64,000 bases of DNA from Natronoarchaeum rubrum (GCF_024494695.1 NZ_JANHDP010000007.1:124001-188000); one strand, 5' to 3'. Counted from the first letter of the stretch, positions 1 through 10,660 are shown. Numbers and translations: made by a program. Notes: generated from the sequence alone by a model not told the origin.

Positions 1-1008
1 GTCGCCCCATCGGATCTCCATCTTGCGGGGGTGGACGTTCACGTCGACCGTTTCGGCGGGCACCTCCAGAAAGAGCACGACAAACGGGTACCGATCGCTG
101 GCGAGCTGGCCGCCGTACGCTTCGAGGATCGCCTCGCGCACCGCGGGCGAGCGGACGTACCGACCGTTGACGAACGTCGAAACGTACTCCCTGCTCGATC
201 GGGTCGTCTCGGGGTGGCTGACGTAGCCCGAGATCCCCTCCAGCGGCCCCTCGGGGAACTCGCTCCCCACGTCGGGTGCGGCGTCGACGCCGATCATCGA
301 CGCGGCGACGTCTTTCCCATAGACCGAGAGCAGCGTCGACTGCAGATCGCCCTGCCCGGTGGTTGCGAACACCTCGCGCCCGTCGTGCTCCAGCGAGACG
401 GCGACCTCGGGGTTGGCCAGCGCGTACTGGGTCACGACCCGGTTGACGTGGGCGAACTCGGTGGCCTCGGTCTTGAGGTACTTCTTGCGCGCGGGCGTGT
501 TGAAGAACAGTTCCGTGACCTCGACCGTCGTGCCGTCGGGACAGCCCGCCGGTTCGACTGACTCGACATCGCCGCCGACGTAGGTCAACTCGGTTCCGGC
601 GCCGTCGCCGTCGCGGGGCTTCGTCGTGATCTCTGTTCGCGAGACAGCGCCGATGGTGTGGAGCGCCTCGCCCCGGAACCCGAGCGTCGCGACGCCGGAT
701 TCGAGGTCGTCGACGTCCTCGATCTTGCTCGTCGTATGTTCCCGCACCGCGGCGCGGACGTCGGCCTCGCTCATTCCGACGCCGTCATCGCGCACGCGGA
801 TCGACTCGACGCCGCCGCGCTCGACAGCGACCTCGATGCGCGAGGCGTCGGCGTCGAGGCTGTTCTCGACCAGCTCTTTGACCGCGGAGGCGGGCCGCTC
901 GACGACCTCGCCGGCCGCGATACGCTGGACCGTGCGCTCGTCGAGTTTTCGGATCTCTGTCGCCGTCCCATCGGTGTCCGCGCCGCCCGACTCGGACGCG
1001 TCGGTCAC
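1..1008 (-). CDS. mutL: DNA mismatch repair protein MutL, N-terminal part (cut by window edge)
   Basis: GHKL ATPase that couples MutS mismatch recognition to downstream repair. Reading the minus strand gives the N-terminal ATPase core: the ENSLDA helix, the DDGVGM ATP-lid motif, GFRGEAL, and further on NTPARKKYL and VNVHPRK, which is the normal order for MutL. About 336 residues are present; the C-terminal dimerisation part lies beyond position 1. I chose GTG at 1008 because a GGGGTGAG sequence resembling a Shine-Dalgarno site precedes it; an in-frame GTG at 1065 would add 19 residues. It follows mutS on the same strand with a short gap (stop of mutS at 1132), so the two are probably co-transcribed. 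Confidence 0.93.
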   Translation of the reverse strand, partial: MTDASESGGADTDGTATEIRKLDERTVQRIAAGEVVERPASAVKELVENSLDADASRIEVAVERGGVESIRVRDDGVGMSEADVRAAVREHTTSKIEDVDDLESGVATLGFRGEALHTIGAVSRTEITTKPRDGDGAGTELTYVGGDVESVEPAGCPDGTTVEVTELFFNTPARKKYLKTEATEFAHVNRVVTQYALANPEVAVSLEHDGREVFATTGQGDLQSTLLSVYGKDVAASMIGVDAAPDVGSEFPEGPLEGISGYVSHPETTRSSREYVSTFVNGRYVRSPAVREAILEAYGGQLASDRYPFVVLFLEVPAETVDVNVHPRKMEIRWGD

Positions 1009-1131
1009 GGCGCGCTCACCCCACTGCGGCGTCTGCGCTGCGGCGTCGCTCGATTCATGCTCCACCGTGGGCGGTCGTCCCACTAAAACGCGCGGTTCGG
1101 AGCGGATGTGGTCCGGGCTGCCCCGGCAGGA

Positions 1132-3879
1132 TCACTCCTCGTCGAGTTCGGCCTGCCACTCCTGGACTTTCGCCATCAGCTCGACCGGCGGCGTGTCGTT
1201 GATGTCCACGTCGGCCAGTTCGTCGAGCACCGCGGCGGCGCTCTCGTCGATATCGGCGGCGTCTTCGCTGCCGCTCTCGGACGGCACTCCGTCGTCGTCG
1301 CCCCCGTCCTCGGCCGGCGCTCCGTCGGCCTCGCCGCCGGACGCCGACGCCGCTCCGCCATCGGCGGTTGCCGTCTTCATCTGTCCGCTCTGGACGTCGA
1401 AGACGACCTGCTTCGTCTCGCCGCCGCTCCCGCCGCTGCCCCGGATGTCGATGGCCTTGTCGTCGCGCAGCCGGCCGAGCACGTCCTGCGAGCGGTCGAC
1501 GACCGGGTCGGGCACGCCCGCGAGGTCGGCGACGTGGATGCCGTAGGACCGGTCGGTCGGCCCGTCGCGGACAGTTCGGAGGAAGGTGACGTTGCCGTCG
1601 GTCTCGTCGGCCGCGATGTGGACGTTCGCGACCGTGTCGAAGTGATCGCCCAGCGCGGTCAGTTCGTGGTAGTGGGTCGCAAAGAGCGTCCGGGCGCCGA
1701 TCTCGTTGACGAGATACTCGGTGGCGGCCCAGGCGATCGAGATGCCGTCGTACGTCGCCGTCCCGCGGCCCACCTCGTCGAGGATGACGAGCGACTCGTC
1801 GGTCGCCGAGTGGAGGATCTTCGAGAGCTCCTGCATCTCGACCATGAACGTCGAGCGGCCCTGCGCGAGTTCGTCGAGCGCGCCCACGCGCGTGTAGATG
1901 CCGTCGACCAGCCCGACCGACGCCGAGCGGGCGGGGACGAAGCTGCCGATCTGGGCCAGCAGCACGATCAGCGCGGTCTGGCGCATGTACGTCGACTTCC
2001 CGGCCATGTTCGGGCCGGTGACGATCAGGAACCGGCGATCGTCGGTCAGGCTCGCGTCGTTGGGCACGAAGTCGGTCGTCTGCTCGACGACCGGGTGGCG
2101 CCCCTGCTCGATCTCGACGTCGGCGCCGGGCTCGGCGAGTTCGGGGCGGGTCCAGTCGTTGCCGACGGCGTGGACCGCCAGGCTCGCCAGCGCGTCGACC
2201 TTCGCGATCGCCCGCCCGACGTCCTGAAGCGTCTCTGCGGTCGCGGCGACGGCGTCGCGCAGCTCGCAGAACAGCTCGTACTCCAGGTCGCCGCGTCGCT
2301 CCTCTAAGCGCATGATCTCCCGCTCTTTCTCCTCTAACTCGTCGGTGACGAACCGCTCGGAGTTTTTGAGCGTCTTGACGTTCTCGTAGTGGTCCGGCGC
2401 GCCGTCGGCGGCCGACTTGCCGACCTGGATGTAGTAGCCGTCGGTCTTGTTTCGGCCGACGCTGACGTGGGCCAGCCCGTGCTGGCGGCGCTCGCGCTCG
2501 GCCAGCGTGTCGAACCACTCCTCTAGCTCCTCGTGACGCTCGATGATCTCGTCGAGCTCCTCGTCGAACCCGCGCGTGAGCATCCCGCCCTCGCGAACGG
2601 TCGAGGGCGGGTCCTCGGCCAGCGCGGCGTCGAGCCGTTCACGCAGGTCGGCGGCGGCCTCGCGGTCGGGCGTGTCGACGATCTCGGCCAGCGGCGAGTC
2701 GTCCAGTTTGGGCGCGGCGTCGATCGCGGCTTCCAGTTCGGGCAGCAGACCGAGCGTGTCAGCCACGGCGAGCAGGTCTCGGGCGTCGGCGCTGCCGTGG
2801 GTCGCCTTGCTCGCCAGCCGTTCGAGGTCGTAGGCGTCGCCCAGCGTCTCGCGGAGTTCCTCGCGAGCCAGCGCCGCCGCCGTCAGGGCGTCGACGCTCG
2901 TCTGGCGCCGCTCCAGCACGTCCCGCGAGCGGCGCGGGCGCTGGAGCCACTCCTTGAGCAGGCGCCCGCCCGGGCTGGTGACGGTGTGGTCGATCGTGTC
3001 GTACAGCGACCCCGAGCGGTCGCCCTGCATCGTCTCGGTCAGTTCGAGATTGCGCTGGGTCGTCGCGTCGAGCTCGACGTGATCGGCGTCGCGGTAGCGC
3101 TGCAGGCGCGTCATCGACGCCAGCACGCCGGTTCCGGTCTCCTCGACGTACGCGACGACGGCGCCGGCCGCCCGGATCGCGGCGTCGGACTCGACGCCGA
3201 CGCTGTCGACGGTCTCGGCGCCGAACTGCTCGCGGAGCGCTCGCTCGGCTGCGCCCGGCGCGAACGCGTCGGCGTCGAACAGCGTCGGCGTCGCGCCGGT
3301 CCGGTCGCGGATCGTCCCGACCAGCTCGTCGTCCTCGCGCACGGACGGCCCCGGTAGCACCTCGACCGGATCGAACCGGTACAGTTCGGTCAGCGCCGAC
3401 CCCCGCGGGTCGTCGCCGTCGACGCCGGTGACGTAGAATCGCCCGGTCGTCACGTCCGCGAAGGCCAGCCCGTAGGCGTCGTCGTCGCGGGACCGCGTCC
3501 CGGCGCCGTCGACGACCGCGGCGACGTAGCGCGCGTCGGCGTCGCTGGTTTCCAGCAACGTTCCGGGCGTCGCGACGCGCTCGATCTCGCGGACGTGGCC
3601 CGAGTCGGTTTCGCGCTGATTCGCGACGGCGACGCGGTAGCCGCGCTCGACCAGCGCCTTGAGATACGGCGTCAGCTCTGCGACCGGCACGCCCGCCATC
3701 GGATACTTCGTTCCCCCGGAGGACTTCTTGGAGGTCTTCAGATCCAGCTCCTCGCCGACGATTTCGGCGTCCTCGTCGAAAAACTCGTAGAAATCGCCGA
3801 CCTGCATCGCCAGCAGGTCCGCGTCGCTCGATCGCTTGAGCGACTTGAACTCGCCGACGATCCCCTCGGCCTCGGTCAT
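1132..3879 (-). CDS. mutS: DNA mismatch repair protein MutS
   Basis: Mismatch-binding ATPase of the MutS1 type, 915 residues. The N-terminal mismatch-recognition domain has GDFYEFF (the Phe-x-Glu-type wedge follows in this region). The C-terminal ABC ATPase has Walker A GPNMAGKST near residue 620, Walker B/signature DEVGRGT near 700 and the switch ATHYHEL near 736. A low-complexity acidic linker of about 60 residues separates the ATPase from a C-terminal helix (VLDELADVDIN). Start at 3879 gives MTEAEGIVGEF, the usual haloarchaeal start; an upstream in-frame extension to 3996 is Arg-rich and unlike MutS. Operon with mutL. Confidence 0.96.
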   Translation of the reverse strand: MTEAEGIVGEFKSLKRSSDADLLAMQVGDFYEFFDEDAEIVGEELDLKTSKKSSGGTKYPMAGVPVAELTPYLKALVERGYRVAVANQRETDSGHVREIERVATPGTLLETSDADARYVAAVVDGAGTRSRDDDAYGLAFADVTTGRFYVTGVDGDDPRGSALTELYRFDPVEVLPGPSVREDDELVGTIRDRTGATPTLFDADAFAPGAAERALREQFGAETVDSVGVESDAAIRAAGAVVAYVEETGTGVLASMTRLQRYRDADHVELDATTQRNLELTETMQGDRSGSLYDTIDHTVTSPGGRLLKEWLQRPRRSRDVLERRQTSVDALTAAALAREELRETLGDAYDLERLASKATHGSADARDLLAVADTLGLLPELEAAIDAAPKLDDSPLAEIVDTPDREAAADLRERLDAALAEDPPSTVREGGMLTRGFDEELDEIIERHEELEEWFDTLAERERRQHGLAHVSVGRNKTDGYYIQVGKSAADGAPDHYENVKTLKNSERFVTDELEEKEREIMRLEERRGDLEYELFCELRDAVAATAETLQDVGRAIAKVDALASLAVHAVGNDWTRPELAEPGADVEIEQGRHPVVEQTTDFVPNDASLTDDRRFLIVTGPNMAGKSTYMRQTALIVLLAQIGSFVPARSASVGLVDGIYTRVGALDELAQGRSTFMVEMQELSKILHSATDESLVILDEVGRGTATYDGISIAWAATEYLVNEIGARTLFATHYHELTALGDHFDTVANVHIAADETDGNVTFLRTVRDGPTDRSYGIHVADLAGVPDPVVDRSQDVLGRLRDDKAIDIRGSGGSGGETKQVVFDVQSGQMKTATADGGAASASGGEADGAPAEDGGDDDGVPSESGSEDAADIDESAAAVLDELADVDINDTPPVELMAKVQEWQAELDEE

Positions 3880-4164
3880 GGTCGGTCCACGTCGCCGTCC
3901 GAATAAAATCCTGCTGATCGCCGACCGCGGGGCGCCCGCTCGTCCGGACGCGGCCGGTCGTCTGCATCCGACCGGCCGCTCCCTCGCCGGCGGCACCAGC
4001 TCGGCCCGAGGGATCGGTCGCTACTCGTCGGCGTCCCGATACGGCTCGAACGGCGGCTTCACTGGCGTACCACGTTGTTGCGCGTATAATTAGCTCACAT
4101 TATACTTGGATACTTCTACGGAATCTTCCTCCCGTGTACTGTTCGATCGTTTACCAATGCATGA

Positions 4165-4174
4165 ATTTATATTA
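4165..4174 (+). promoter_or_regulatory. TATA element of transducer gene
   Basis: TTTATATTA lies centred about 28 nt before ATG 4197, the spacing expected for a leaderless haloarchaeal transcript. It supports 4197 as start over the in-frame ATGs at 4134 and 4161, which would overlap the TATA. A second AT-rich stretch (TATAATTAG, near 4084) lies further upstream. Confidence 0.5.
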
Positions 4175-4196
4175 CTTCAGGGATTGCAGTTGCTGT

Positions 4197-7100
4197 ATGC
4201 TCGATCCTCTAAAGCGGCTGGTTCCTAATAGGATCCGCCGGAGTTACGCGGCGAAGTTCGCCATCGTCGTGATCATAATCGGACTCTCGATCGGTCTCAT
4301 CGGCGGCGTGGCGACCGCCCTGATCTCCGAAGACATCGAACAGAGCGTCGGTAGCGACCACGAGACGACGGCGCTGGCCGGCGCCGACAACGTCTACAAA
4401 TGGCAAAACGATAAGGTCAACAGTATCAGCGTTCTCTCGCGACAGGATATCCTCTCCGCGGGGACCTCCGGTACTGCCGACGTCAACGCCTACCTCACCG
4501 ACTATACGGGCCAACAGACGGGCCAAACGACGTATCTGACCTCGATTCACGTCGTCGAGCGTGACACGGGGTACGTCCGCAACTCCTCGAGCGGCGTACA
4601 CCGGGGCGAAACGCTGTCACCGGATAACTACCCGTGGCTCAACGATCCCCAGTTCGACACCAGAGGCGTCAACATCACCGGCGCCTACGAGTCTCAGTAC
4701 GACACCGGCTCTGACGGCAATCAGATCATCTCCTTCGTCAAACCCGTCCAGAACCAGGACGGCCTCCTCGTCGTGATGTCGTACAACGCGAATCTGGTCG
4801 GCGAGACGCTCCTTTCGAGCGCCTCCTACGACAGCAGTTTCAGCACCGTCGTCAACGCTGACGGGGAAGTCGTCATGCACGACCAGAACGCCGGCAGCCT
4901 GGTCGGGGAGTCGTACCCGACGAGTAGCGATGCGTTCCAGGCCGCGATGGATATCGAGGACGACTCGGAGTCCGTCTCGCTGCGGTCTCAGTCGACGGCC
5001 GGCATCCTCGAGGAAAACCACATCGTCGGCATCGCCGCGACGTCTGACGACCTCCGGACGTCCGGGAAGGACTGGTACGTGTTGGTCCACACGCCGACGA
5101 GCGAGGCGTTCGGATTCGTCTCCTCGGTCCGGCAGTACGGCGTCGGCGCGACGATCGGCGGCGTACTGCTGATCGGGCTCCTCGGCGCCTTGCTCGGTCG
5201 GAACACCGCGGTGGCGATCGACCGGCTCACCTCGAAGACCGAGGAGATGGAGTCGGGCAACCTCGACGTCGACTTCGAGACCCAGCGCATCGACAACATC
5301 GGCCGGCTGTACGACGGGTTCGCGAACATGCGCGACGCCTTGCGCGAACAGATTCGCGAGGCCCAGCAGGCCCGCGAGGAGGCCGAACAGGCCCGCGCCG
5401 AGACCGAGCAGATGAACGAACACCTCGAAGCCAAGGCCGACGACTACCAGACGGTCATGGACGAGGCAGCGGACGGCGACCTCACGGCCAGAATGGACCC
5501 CGAGAGCGAGAACGAGTCCATGGCCCAGATCGGTCGCACGTTCAACGAGATGCTCGGCGAGATCGAGGCGACCACCGAGCAGCTCAAGAACTTCGCCGCG
5601 GAGGTCGCGACCGCCAGCGAGCAAGTGACCGCCTCCAGCGAGGAGGTGCGCTCGGCCAGCGAGCAGGTGACCGAGTCGATTCAGGAGATTTCGGACGGCG
5701 CCGAGCGCCAGAACGACTCGCTCCAGTCGGTCAGCCAGGAGATGTCCGGCCTCTCGACGACGATCGAGGAGATCGCCTCCTCGTCGAACGAGGTCGCCGA
5801 CATCGCCGAGCAGACCGCGAACACCGGGCGGGAAGGTCGTGAGGCCGCCCAGCAGGCGATCGAGGGGATGAACTCGATCGAGGCCGAGAGCGAGGAGGCC
5901 GTCGCCGAGATCGAACAGCTGCAGGAGGAAGTCGCCCAGATCGACGACCTGCTGGAGTTCATCACCGAGGTCGCCGAGCAGACCAACATGCTCGCGCTCA
6001 ACGCCAACATCGAGGCCTCCCGCTCCGGCGAGTCCGGCGAAGGGTTCGCCGTCGTCGCCGAGGAGGTCAAGGAACTGGCCGCCGACACCAAAGACGCCGC
6101 AGAGGACATCGAGGATCGGCTCGAACAGATCAAGGCCCAGACCGACACCACCGCCGAGGAGGTCCGCAAGACCTCCAACGAGGTCTCCCAGCACACCGAC
6201 TCGGTGCGCGAGGCCGCCGACGCGCTCGAAGAGATCGCCGGCTACGCTCAGGAGACCAACACCGGCGTTCAGGAGATCAGCGCGGCGACCGAACAGCAGG
6301 CCGCCTCGACCCAGCAGGTCGTCGCGATGGTCGACGAGGCCGCCACGATCAGCGAGGAGACCACCGCCGAAGCCGAGAACGTCGCCGCCGCCGCCGAGGA
6401 ACAGACCACCGCACTCACCGAGGTCTCCCGGTCGGCCTCCGATCTGGCCAACCAGGCCTCCCAGCTCTCCGAGGCGCTCGATCGGTTCGACACCGACGCC
6501 AACCGCGAGTCCGGCTCCTCGGAGCTCCCCGACGAACAGGATAGCGCGCTCCCGTCGGCCGAAGAACTCGCCGCGGACGTGCGCGACCAGACTGACGATA
6601 CCGGTGGCCTGCCGGTCGACGACGGCCCGACGACTGACGCTGCCGACGAATCCGCCGACACAGCGACCGGCTTCGACGACCCGCTCGCGAACGACGCGGA
6701 CGACGGCGACTCGTCGACAACCGACGCGGCGTCGCCGTCACACGACGCCGCTCCGAGCGGTCCGGCCGACGAGGACGATCCGCTCGGTGACGCCGAGGAC
6801 GACGATACGCTGGACGCCGATGCGCTGAAGGCGGACGCCGACGCCGCGGACGCCGGTTCGAGCGACGCCGACGCAGCGCCGGTCGACGCCGGCGACTCCG
6901 GTCCCGCGACGCTCAACCGCACGGAGCAGGACGAACAGGCGGTCACGAGCGCGCCCGACGAGGACCAGCCCGATGCGACCGCACTCGGCGGATCGCCCGC
7001 GAGCGACGCCGAGTCGTCGAGCGAGTCCGATTCGACTGCCGCCGCGGCCGCTGCGGCCGACGACAGCGTCGATCCCGACGAGATGTTCGACGACGAGGGG

Positions 7101-7526
7101 CCGCTCGGCAGTTCCGCAGACGACACGACGACCTCGGACGAACAGGTCGAGGACGCGCTCGCCGACGACACGACCGACGAAACCTCGCCCGACCCGCTCG
7201 CGGACGACACCGCTGACGACGCGGCGCCGGATCCGCTCGCGGACGATGCAGCCGACGACGCGGCGCCCGACCCGCTCGCGGACGACGCCGCCGACGACAC
7301 GCCGGACCCGCTCGCCGATCAGGAATCCGGCGACGACGGATCTGACTCGATAACGATCGGCGCATCCGAGGACGCCGGCGACGAGTCGACCGACGCCGAA
7401 GACGACGAGTCGGCCGACGAAACCGACGAACCCGCGGACGCCGACGAGGAGGACGAGTCGGACAACGACATGTTCTCGTTCGTCCAGTCCGACCCCGAGA
7501 ACCGCGACGACGACGACGAAAACTGA
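4197..7526 (+). CDS. Haloarchaeal methyl-accepting transducer (Htr) with long acidic C-terminal tail
   Basis: Membrane receptor for chemotaxis or a related taxis, signalling to CheA/CheW. 1109 residues. TM1 is at about residues 20-42, then an extracellular sensor of about 270 residues (dCache-like length), TM2 at about 315-337, HAMP, and the coiled-coil signalling domain with the conserved hairpin tip ([16 protein letters not shown] near residue 593, then EEVKELA). Many Glu/Gln pairs in the coiled coil are potential methylation sites. After the coiled coil (near residue 765) follows an unusual tail of about 340 residues, almost entirely Asp/Glu/Ala/Ser/Thr, with short repeats, ending in a small Phe-containing patch ([10 protein letters not shown]). 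Ligand is unknown. No che genes are adjacent. Confidence 0.9.
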   Translation: MLDPLKRLVPNRIRRSYAAKFAIVVIIIGLSIGLIGGVATALISEDIEQSVGSDHETTALAGADNVYKWQNDKVNSISVLSRQDILSAGTSGTADVNAYLTDYTGQQTGQTTYLTSIHVVERDTGYVRNSSSGVHRGETLSPDNYPWLNDPQFDTRGVNITGAYESQYDTGSDGNQIISFVKPVQNQDGLLVVMSYNANLVGETLLSSASYDSSFSTVVNADGEVVMHDQNAGSLVGESYPTSSDAFQAAMDIEDDSESVSLRSQSTAGILEENHIVGIAATSDDLRTSGKDWYVLVHTPTSEAFGFVSSVRQYGVGATIGGVLLIGLLGALLGRNTAVAIDRLTSKTEEMESGNLDVDFETQRIDNIGRLYDGFANMRDALREQIREAQQAREEAEQARAETEQMNEHLEAKADDYQTVMDEAADGDLTARMDPESENESMAQIGRTFNEMLGEIEATTEQLKNFAAEVATASEQVTASSEEVRSASEQVTESIQEISDGAERQNDSLQSVSQEMSGLSTTIEEIASSSNEVADIAEQTANTGREGREAAQQAIEGMNSIEAESEEAVAEIEQLQEEVAQIDDLLEFITEVAEQTNMLALNANIEASRSGESGEGFAVVAEEVKELAADTKDAAEDIEDRLEQIKAQTDTTAEEVRKTSNEVSQHTDSVREAADALEEIAGYAQETNTGVQEISAATEQQAASTQQVVAMVDEAATISEETTAEAENVAAAAEEQTTALTEVSRSASDLANQASQLSEALDRFDTDANRESGSSELPDEQDSALPSAEELAADVRDQTDDTGGLPVDDGPTTDAADESADTATGFDDPLANDADDGDSSTTDAASPSHDAAPSGPADEDDPLGDAEDDDTLDADALKADADAADAGSSDADAAPVDAGDSGPATLNRTEQDEQAVTSAPDEDQPDATALGGSPASDAESSSESDSTAAAAAAADDSVDPDEMFDDEGPLGSSADDTTTSDEQVEDALADDTTDETSPDPLADDTADDAAPDPLADDAADDAAPDPLADDAADDTPDPLADQESGDDGSDSITIGASEDAGDESTDAEDDESADETDEPADADEEDESDNDMFSFVQSDPENRDDDDEN
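7191..7322 (+). repeat. In-frame acidic repeat DPLADD (4 copies) in transducer tail
   Basis: The motif DPLAD recurs at codons starting at 7191, 7230, 7269 and 7305, a spacing of 13, 13 and 12 residues, each followed by an Asp/Ala-rich stretch. The DNA of the copies is similar but not identical. Confidence 0.8.
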
Positions 7527-7543
7527 CGGCGCGGCTCGCGACG

Positions 7544-7550
7544 CTTTTTT
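7544..7550 (+). terminator. Possible T-run terminator after transducer gene
   Basis: A run of six T follows a GC-rich stretch 18 nt after the transducer stop codon, as in haloarchaeal intrinsic termination. The next gene is convergent. Confidence 0.4.
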
Positions 7551-7576
7551 AGACGACGTTCGGTTGTCGACCGCGA

Positions 7577-8923
7577 TCAGTCGCGGCGCTCGATCTCCTC
7601 GGCCAGCGCGAGCGTTCGATCGACGAGTCGGTCGTGATCGATAGACAGTACGGTGACCGAACGGTCGCGCTCGTCGACGAGCGCGCACGGCGTCTCGTCG
7701 GCCGCAGCCAGTGCGTCTTCGACCGCGTCGCGCAGCTGATCGCCGCCCTCCGCTCGGTCTGCCGGCGAACTGTACCTGGCCGTCGTCCAGTCCAGAGAGT
7801 TCACCGCGGCGTCGGCGCCCGCCGTCCGAACGGTCGCCGCGAACCGCACCTCGGGATCGACCTCGCGCGCGCCGAGCAACACGTCGGTCGGTCGCGGCGC
7901 GACGTCGAAGCGGACGCCGCGGTTCGCCCGCAGTCCGGACTGCGCCGCGCCGACGCCGCCCTCAATGGCGGCCACTTCTGCAGGCCGTTCCGCGTACGGC
8001 GTCGCGCCGACGAGTTCGAGTCCGCCGCCGCCCGCCAGCGCCCGCGCGTCGGCGGCCGCGAGCCGGTCGAGGACTGACTCGATCGCCTCGGAAGTCTCGG
8101 CGCGGTCGGCCAGTTCCTGACGGGCGGCGCCGTGGTTGACGGCGCCCGGGCCCTCGCCGACGTCGTAGTGGTACCGGACCGCCCGCTCCATGAACCGAAC
8201 GCCGCCGGCGACGGCGTCCCGGAGCGGCTCGCCTCGTGCCAGCCGGGCGGCGATCGCGCTGGAGAGCGTGCAGCCCGAGCCGTGGGTCGCGTCGGTGTCG
8301 ATCCGCGGGTGCTCGAAGCGCTCGGCGCCGTCGGCGGTGACCAGTACGTCGACGACGGCGTCGCCCTCCGCGTCGAGGTGGCCGCCCTTGACGAGCGCGG
8401 CGTCGGCGCCCAGTTCCACGAGCGCCTCGCCGGCCGTCCGTGCGTCCGCGATCGTTTCGAGGGACCTGCCGGTCAGCACTGCCGCCTCGTCGGCGTTCGG
8501 CGTCACGACGGCGCTCTCGGCGATCAGCGTCTCGTAGGCGTCCTCGGCGTCGGCGTCGAGCAATCGATCGCCAGAGGTCGCGACCATCACCGGATCGACG
8601 ACCGCCGGCGCGTCGTTCGCTGCCACGTTCTCCGCGACGAGGTCGATCACCGGGGCGGTCGCCAACATTCCGGTCTTGATCGCCCCGACGTCGAAGTCCT
8701 CGACGACGGCGTCGATCTGGGCCTCGATCTCTTCGATGGGAAGAACGTGCGAGCCGTACACGCCGGTCGTGTTCTGGGCGGTCGCGGCGGTGATCGCGCT
8801 CGTCCCGAAGACGCCGTTGGCTTCCATCGTCTTCAGGTCGGCCTGGATCCCCGCGCCGCCGCCCGAGTCGCTGCCGGCGATCGTCAGCGCGACGGGCCGC
8901 TCGTCGGGTGCAGGTCGTCTCAT
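7577..8923 (-). CDS. thiD: Bifunctional HMP/HMP-P kinase with ThiN-type thiamine-phosphate synthase domain
   Basis: Thiamine biosynthesis. Residues 1 to about 260 are ThiD, a ribokinase-fold enzyme phosphorylating hydroxymethylpyrimidine and its monophosphate: [18 protein letters not shown] at the N-terminus, then [10 protein letters not shown] and the catalytic [13 protein letters not shown]. The last ~185 residues match ThiN, the archaeal enzyme joining HMP-PP to thiazole phosphate in place of ThiE. The fusion is common in archaea. Start 8923 is chosen because [17 protein letters not shown] is the standard beginning and a TATA-like element lies 25 nt upstream; a start at 8950 would overlap that TATA. 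Confidence 0.92.
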   Translation of the reverse strand: MRRPAPDERPVALTIAGSDSGGGAGIQADLKTMEANGVFGTSAITAATAQNTTGVYGSHVLPIEEIEAQIDAVVEDFDVGAIKTGMLATAPVIDLVAENVAANDAPAVVDPVMVATSGDRLLDADAEDAYETLIAESAVVTPNADEAAVLTGRSLETIADARTAGEALVELGADAALVKGGHLDAEGDAVVDVLVTADGAERFEHPRIDTDATHGSGCTLSSAIAARLARGEPLRDAVAGGVRFMERAVRYHYDVGEGPGAVNHGAARQELADRAETSEAIESVLDRLAAADARALAGGGGLELVGATPYAERPAEVAAIEGGVGAAQSGLRANRGVRFDVAPRPTDVLLGAREVDPEVRFAATVRTAGADAAVNSLDWTTARYSSPADRAEGGDQLRDAVEDALAAADETPCALVDERDRSVTVLSIDHDRLVDRTLALAEEIERRD

Positions 8924-8942
8924 ACGCGTTAGTATTATCGGA

Positions 8943-8952
8943 GAATACAAAT
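8943..8952 (-). promoter_or_regulatory. TATA element of thiD
   Basis: On the minus strand TTTGTATTC is centred about 25 nt before ATG 8923, fitting a leaderless transcript. No TPP riboswitch-like structure is visible. Confidence 0.4.
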
Positions 8953-9045
8953 TGGTGATGGAGTCGGTGCGGCGACTTCCTCCGGCTCACGGGCCGATCC
9001 GGGGACCGTGGCAGTAAAGTCCACGTGAGGCGATTATGAACACAA

Positions 9046-9468
9046 ATGGGCGCCCTCGATCGACTGCTCGAACAGTTCTGGACGGAGGAGTTCGTCGCCG
9101 AGGAGCTGTGGCTCGTCGTGGGCGTCGCCACGCTGCCGCTGATGATGCTCGCGGGCGCGCTGGGGATCGAGGCGCTTGCCGGGATCGTGATGATCGTCGG
9201 CTGGTTCCTCGTGACGCCGCTACTGATGTTCTTCGGCGATCAGGTCGCGGCGGCCCTGTTCGCCGAGGACGTCGAGGAGCACGACGAGAACGAACCGCTC
9301 GCGATCCTCCGCGAACGCTACGCGCGCGGCGAGCTTACCGAAGCCGAGTTCGAGCGGCGCGTCGAGCGGCTTCTGGAAACTGAAAGCGAATCGGCGCCCG
9401 GCGAGCGCGACACCCTCCCGAACGAGGCCGCCGACTCCCCCGATCGGGACGTCAGCTACGAGCGCTGA
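9046..9468 (+). CDS. Small membrane protein with C-terminal SHOCT domain
   Basis: 140 residues. Two hydrophobic segments (about residues 22-40 and 44-66) are followed by a charged stretch and a SHOCT motif (LAILRERYARGELTEAEFER, about residues 86-105), a short helical domain found at the ends of many small membrane proteins. The tail is acidic. Function is unknown; such proteins are widespread and numerous in haloarchaea. It is divergent from thiD. Confidence 0.75.
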   Translation: MGALDRLLEQFWTEEFVAEELWLVVGVATLPLMMLAGALGIEALAGIVMIVGWFLVTPLLMFFGDQVAAALFAEDVEEHDENEPLAILRERYARGELTEAEFERRVERLLETESESAPGERDTLPNEAADSPDRDVSYER

Positions 9469-9475
9469 CCCGGAC

Positions 9476-10504
9476 TCACTCCTCGGCCTGCAGTTTCCCC
9501 ATGTACTCCTCGAAGGCGCCCCAGAACGGATCGCGACCGGGGTGATCGACGGGCTCGCGGTCGACGGTGAGGCCGGAGCCGTCGGTGACCTCGCCGACTT
9601 CGGCGGCGGGAATCCCCTCGGACTCCAGGGCCGCCAGCACGTCGTCGACGCCCGCCGGCGCGACGGCGGCCAGCAGCGTCCCCTCGCTGATCGAGATCCA
9701 CGGGTCGATGCCGAAGTACTCGCAGGCCTCCAGCACGCCGGGCTGGACCGGCACGCGGTCACGCTCGATCTCGATGCCGACGCCCGCGGCGCGGGCCATC
9801 TCGAAGAGGCCGCCGTGGACGCCGCCCTCGGTCGCGTCGTGCATCGCGCTGACGGGACCGGCCGCCGCGGCGGTCAGCGCGTCCCTGATCGGGCTCATGT
9901 CGTAGAACCGGTCTTTCGCGTCTGCGATGACGCCGTCGTCGAGATCACCGCGCATGAGCGACTCGAACTGGATCGACATGAGGCCGGTCGCCTCGATCGC
10001 GGGCCCCTTCGTGACGATGACCTTGTCGCCGGGTCGCGCGCCGTTGGGGCGTACCAGGTCCTCGGCGTCGCCGACCGAGATCGCCGTCCCGCCGCCGATC
10101 ATCGGGTAGTTGCAGCCGGCGTACCGGCCGGTGTGGCCCGTGACGATGCTGACGCCGAACTCGGTGGCCTCGCGGTCGAACGTCTCCCACAGCGTCGCGA
10201 ACTGCTCGTCGGTGATCTCGGCGGGCATGTTCAGGTCGACGCTGAGGTGCGTCGGCGCCAGTCCGGAGACGGCGACGTCGCTCAGCAGGATGTGGATCGC
10301 GAACCACGCCGCCCGCTCGAAGCCCAGCGACGGCATCACGAACACCGGATCGGTCGCCATCGCGGCGACCTGTTCACCGAGATCGACCACGCCGAAGTCG
10401 ACGCCGTGTTGCGGGCCGAGCGTCACGTCGTCGCGCTCGGCGCCGAGGTTCGGGTACACGTACTCGTCGAAAAAGTCGCGATCGATCTTGCCCAGATCAC
10501 TCAT
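9476..10504 (-). CDS. AIR synthase-related protein (HypE-like)
   Basis: 342 residues of the PurM/HypE/ThiL/SelD ATP-binding superfamily. Visible features are the N-terminal substrate region, the glycine-rich MIGGGTAISVGD, the central linker and HDATEGGVHGGLFEMA, which is the typical C-terminal-domain motif of HypE-like proteins. No hydrogenase genes or other hyp genes are near, so a role in NiFe cofactor cyanation is not supported; the substrate is unknown. ATG 10504 has a TATA element 25 nt upstream. The open frame upstream on this strand to 12970 is only the antisense shadow of the next two genes. Confidence 0.8.
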   Translation of the reverse strand: MSDLGKIDRDFFDEYVYPNLGAERDDVTLGPQHGVDFGVVDLGEQVAAMATDPVFVMPSLGFERAAWFAIHILLSDVAVSGLAPTHLSVDLNMPAEITDEQFATLWETFDREATEFGVSIVTGHTGRYAGCNYPMIGGGTAISVGDAEDLVRPNGARPGDKVIVTKGPAIEATGLMSIQFESLMRGDLDDGVIADAKDRFYDMSPIRDALTAAAAGPVSAMHDATEGGVHGGLFEMARAAGVGIEIERDRVPVQPGVLEACEYFGIDPWISISEGTLLAAVAPAGVDDVLAALESEGIPAAEVGEVTDGSGLTVDREPVDHPGRDPFWGAFEEYMGKLQAEE

Positions 10505-10523
10505 GCAGTAGGGTATTCTCGCA

Positions 10524-10533
10524 CGGTATTTAG
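10524..10533 (-). promoter_or_regulatory. TATA element of HypE-like gene
   Basis: CTAAATACC on the minus strand is centred 25 nt before ATG 10504, indicating a leaderless transcript. Confidence 0.5.
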
Positions 10534-10651
10534 TCGTGGTGACAGAAACCCGAGAATTCGACCGCGAGCGATCGGGATTTGACTTGGCGTGGGTCAGCAC
10601 GGTTGACGCCCTCAACGACGGAACCGCCGGGGGTTCGGACCACCATGGGCA

Positions 10652-10660
10652 GCTATAACC
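10652..10660 (+). promoter_or_regulatory. TATA element of M50 protease gene
   Basis: GCTATAACC is centred about 29 nt before ATG 10685; leaderless spacing. Confidence 0.5.

Noticed and set aside
8924..9045. TPP riboswitch before thiD
   Set aside because: The TATA lies about 25 nt before the ATG, leaving no leader for a riboswitch.
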